DNA of 6,974 bases from CAYWTX01 sp964461295. GTDB lineage: Bacteria; Planctomycetota; Phycisphaerae; SM23-33. The notes beneath the pieces are model-generated. The model did no database searches, was not told the origin of the DNA, and worked only from the letters and a program-made list of their open reading frames with translations. The stretch spans positions 1 through 6,974 of the forward strand of contig CAYWTX010000402.1 of assembly GCA_964461295.1 (NCBI GenBank), given 5' to 3'. Below are positions 5,870 to 6,974 of the stretch, piece by piece (the stretch's first letter is position 1; every line of letters starts with the position of its first letter). A program made the translations under genes and the position numbers.

Positions 5870-6043
5870 AATCCGGCCGAGCAGGTATGGAACGAGTTCA
5901 AACGGCACACGGCCAACAGCCTGCCGCTGCATAAACGGGATATCCGAAGCAGTCTTCATGCCAACAAGCGGCGGGTCTGCCGCTCCCAAGACAAGCTTCG
6001 GTCGTTCATTCTGGCGTCCCAACTGCCATCACCGTTCAAATAG
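5870..6043 (+). pseudogene. C-terminal remnant of an IS630-family DDE transposase
   Basis: The frame from 5870 to the TAG at 6041-6043 encodes 57 residues beginning NPAEQVWNEFKRHTAN and ending KLRSFILASQLPSPFK. This fits the end of IS630-family (DDE_3) transposases. Their third catalytic glutamate lies in a P-x-Y-x-P-x-L-N-P-x-E-x-x-W motif, followed by a K-R-H/LAN segment, a basic helical region and a closing L-R-S-F-I/L segment. Here E4 of NPAE would be the catalytic acid. The rest of the roughly 340-residue enzyme, including both catalytic aspartates, is absent, and the CCCTAGTTATCCC repeats stand in its place. It cannot make an active enzyme. Whether the right end of the element survives in the following bases is uncertain. 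The family call rests on motif memory, not on a search. Confidence 0.75.
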
Positions 6044-6135
6044 AGTGTACTTACATCACTTTTGCGAACGTCAATAATTGGTTCTTCCCGGGCTCCCGTC
6101 CCCGAAACTCCCGCGCGAGGGGAACAGAAAAAGAC

Positions 6136-6164
6136 TTGCTCATCGCCGCGCCTCATCGTACTAT
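6136..6164 (+). promoter_or_regulatory. Possible sigma-70-like promoter of the PIN gene
   Basis: TTGCTC (6136-6141) and TACTAT (6159-6164) are 17 bases apart. They match three of six and four of six consensus bases, so this is a weak candidate. It would give a leader of about 65 bases before the PIN start. Confidence 0.25.
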
Positions 6165-6224
6165 TGTAACCTGCGGTGTCCCGGAACACGTTAGCCCCAG
6201 TTGCCGGAACAGGTTGCCATTCAC

Positions 6225-6230
6225 GGGAGG
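6225..6230 (+). promoter_or_regulatory. Strong ribosome binding site that sets the PIN gene start
   Basis: GGGAGG followed by TTGCCA and ATG at 6237 is an almost ideal Shine-Dalgarno sequence with six-base spacing. It favours this ATG over an in-frame TTG at 6201 that would add 12 residues. Confidence 0.75.
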
Positions 6231-6236
6231 TTGCCA

Positions 6237-6764
6237 ATGCAAATGGTAGTGACGGAAAAGTATAAGACTCCTCGCTTCCTTGTGGTTCTTGATACCAATG
6301 TACTCATTTACGGGACTCATTTGCTTTCGAATCCCCTGTCACAATCGCTTTTTCATTCCTTGAAGACAGAAGGCGGCAGAGTTGTGCTGCCGGAGATAGT
6401 CGAAAAAGAAACACTACGGAACGCGGTCAAGTGTTGCTTAGACGCTTTCGGAAAACACAGAGATACCTCCCGAATCCTCGATACTTTCTGGCATCCGGTA
6501 GTCGTAAGTAAAGAACCAACAAGAGAAGAGATAGAAGAGAAGGTACAAACTAGATTCAAGGAACTATCTGAATTACTCATAAGAGCTTCTCTATCCCCGT
6601 CACAGTTGCAGAAGGCTTTTGAACATGTTGTTGCCGAATTGCCCCCAAATGGACCTGGCAACCAGCAGTTCAAGGATTCTGTTCTATGGGCAGTAATTCT
6701 TGACTTCTTGAAGACAGCACCTGTTTATTTCATAACACTGCTGTCCAAGATAATCGCGGCGTAG
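6237..6764 (+). CDS. PIN-domain ribonuclease-like protein, probably truncated at its C-terminus
   Basis: The 175-residue product shows the PIN fold (metal-dependent RNase, common in toxins and RNA processing). LVVLDTNVLIYG at 15-26 carries the first aspartate (D19). VVLPEIVEKE at 49-58 supplies acidic residues, and FKDSVLWAVILDFLK at 145-159 carries D147. Next comes the strand PVYFIT (162-167). In PIN proteins of this layout (PIN_4/DUF4935-like) this strand is followed by an N/D-x-x-D-F motif with the last metal-binding acid and more sequence. Here the frame reads only LLSKIIAA and stops, so the fourth acid is missing. The gene is markedly more A/T-rich than everything to its left and uses A/T-ending codons, which suggests horizontal transfer. 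No antitoxin-like gene lies beside it. It may be inactive, or a pseudogene broken at about 6739. Confidence 0.8.
   Translation: MQMVVTEKYKTPRFLVVLDTNVLIYGTHLLSNPLSQSLFHSLKTEGGRVVLPEIVEKETLRNAVKCCLDAFGKHRDTSRILDTFWHPVVVSKEPTREEIEEKVQTRFKELSELLIRASLSPSQLQKAFEHVVAELPPNGPGNQQFKDSVLWAVILDFLKTAPVYFITLLSKIIAA
6739..6757. repeat. 19-bp imperfect direct repeat, copy 1 (end of the PIN gene)
   Basis: TGCTGTCCAAGATAATCGC matches the sequence at 6887-6905 at 17 of 19 bases. It begins exactly where the PIN frame departs from its family and supplies most of the aberrant C-terminal residues (L-L-S-K-I-I-A). Confidence 0.6.
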
Positions 6765-6821
6765 TGTCCTGCCTGGCTTTTCTGGAGTGATTCTCCTCGG
6801 ATTGCTGGGTTTTGGACGGCC

Positions 6822-6974
6822 TCAGGCCTTCCTGCGACTGGCTTTCGGCCCGTCCTTCGCCGCCGCCGTTTCAGGTTCCCCCGTTTTGCTGTCCAGGATA
6901 TTCGCAAAAAGTGGCAACGCATATTCCAGCGGCTCCGACGCCGGATACGCATACGGTTCCTCCAGCCATTTCCA
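6822..6974 (-). CDS. Partial CDS entering from the right edge, C-terminal 50 residues of an unrecognised protein
   Basis: Read from the right edge on the - strand, an open frame of 50 codons ends at TGA (6822-6824). It begins WKWLEEPYAYPASEPLEY, continues ALPLFANILDSKTGEPE and ends in a basic tail, KDGPKASRRKA. Codons mostly end in G or C, as in the genes at the left of the window. The composition (mixed aromatic, proline and acidic residues, then a lysine/arginine tail) looks like a true protein end. Its own start lies outside the window, so the frame cannot be judged by length. I do not recognise the family; a mobile-element protein is possible given the neighbourhood but not shown. It converges with the PIN gene, 57 bases apart. 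A small GGCC/GGCC inverted repeat surrounds its stop codon and is too short to call a terminator. Confidence 0.6.
   Translation of the reverse strand, partial: WKWLEEPYAYPASEPLEYALPLFANILDSKTGEPETAAAKDGPKASRRKA
6887..6905. repeat. 19-bp imperfect direct repeat, copy 2 (inside the right-edge CDS)
   Basis: TGCTGTCCAGGATATTCGC is the partner of the copy at 6739-6757, 148 bases away. On the - strand it encodes A-N-I-L-D-S in the frame of the partial gene. The other copy would read A-I-I-L-D-S in the same direction. Confidence 0.6.

Larger units (their letters stand above)
6044..6236. other. Gap between transposase remnant and PIN gene
   Basis: These 193 bases hold no supportable gene. The first 35 or so (GTACTTACATCACTTTTGCG and onward) turn A/T-rich directly after the transposase stop and may keep the right end of the IS630-type element, whose terminal repeats usually lie close to that stop. 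The second half carries a possible promoter and the ribosome binding site of the PIN gene. A - strand frame across it resembles nothing I know. Confidence 0.4.

Noticed and set aside
5956..6237. 93-codon - strand ORF across the transposase remnant and PIN leader
   Set aside because: It is antisense to the transposase-like frame, has no recognisable motif and overlaps the PIN ribosome binding site.
6237..6764. Toxin-antitoxin pair around the PIN gene
   Set aside because: No small antitoxin-like frame with its own ribosome binding site lies directly upstream or downstream. The protein is longer than VapC and lacks the final acidic motif.
6725..6952. 75-codon - strand ORF starting at 6952
   Set aside because: It is arginine-rich and out of frame with the more protein-like reading that enters from the right edge and stops at 6822.

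Overview
The window is a high-GC bacterial segment with a disturbed, more A/T-rich right end. High GC, TTG/GTG starts, long spurious antisense frames and a GC-rich hairpin repeat would fit a Planctomycetota/Phycisphaerae-like bacterium, but that is an inference from style. No taxonomic marker gene is present.

Left block (about 135-3286, + strand): three genes read as one unit. A family 2 glycosyltransferase of the polyprenol-phosphate sugar transferase type with two C-terminal membrane helices is followed one base later by a multi-pass protein of the lysylphosphatidylglycerol synthase/UPF0104 membrane family. A DUF354 protein with a GT-B/epimerase-like fold comes next. Together they suggest assembly or modification of a lipid-linked glycan or glycolipid at the membrane.

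Middle block (3347-5244, - strand): two SAM-dependent methyltransferases face the left block tail to tail. The upstream gene (4237-5244) is an acetylserotonin/CrtF-type O-methyltransferase with an N-terminal winged-helix dimerisation domain. The downstream gene (3347-4147) is a Methyltransf_11-type enzyme. Tailoring of a lipid or glycan product is plausible but not shown.

Right block (5245-6974): a repeat-rich gap of nearly 1 kb with no intact gene. It holds an array of about four 69-bp units, each with a perfect 8-bp stem and a GTGA loop. A 9-bp repeat, a 7-bp-stem palindrome and a set of CCCTAGTTATCCC repeats follow. The gap ends in the C-terminal remnant of an IS630-type DDE transposase (5870-6043). 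After it comes an A/T-rich PIN-domain gene (6237-6764) with a good ribosome binding site; it stops just where the last acidic motif of the PIN fold should be. An unlisted reading frame enters from the right edge on the - strand (6822-6974). A 19-base sequence in it recurs with two mismatches at the broken end of the PIN gene, which suggests local rearrangement.

I see no CRISPR array, tRNA, rRNA or convincing complete new system. The points most worth following are the truncated PIN gene with its junction repeat, the transposon remnant whose motif merges with a tandem repeat, and the hairpin array.
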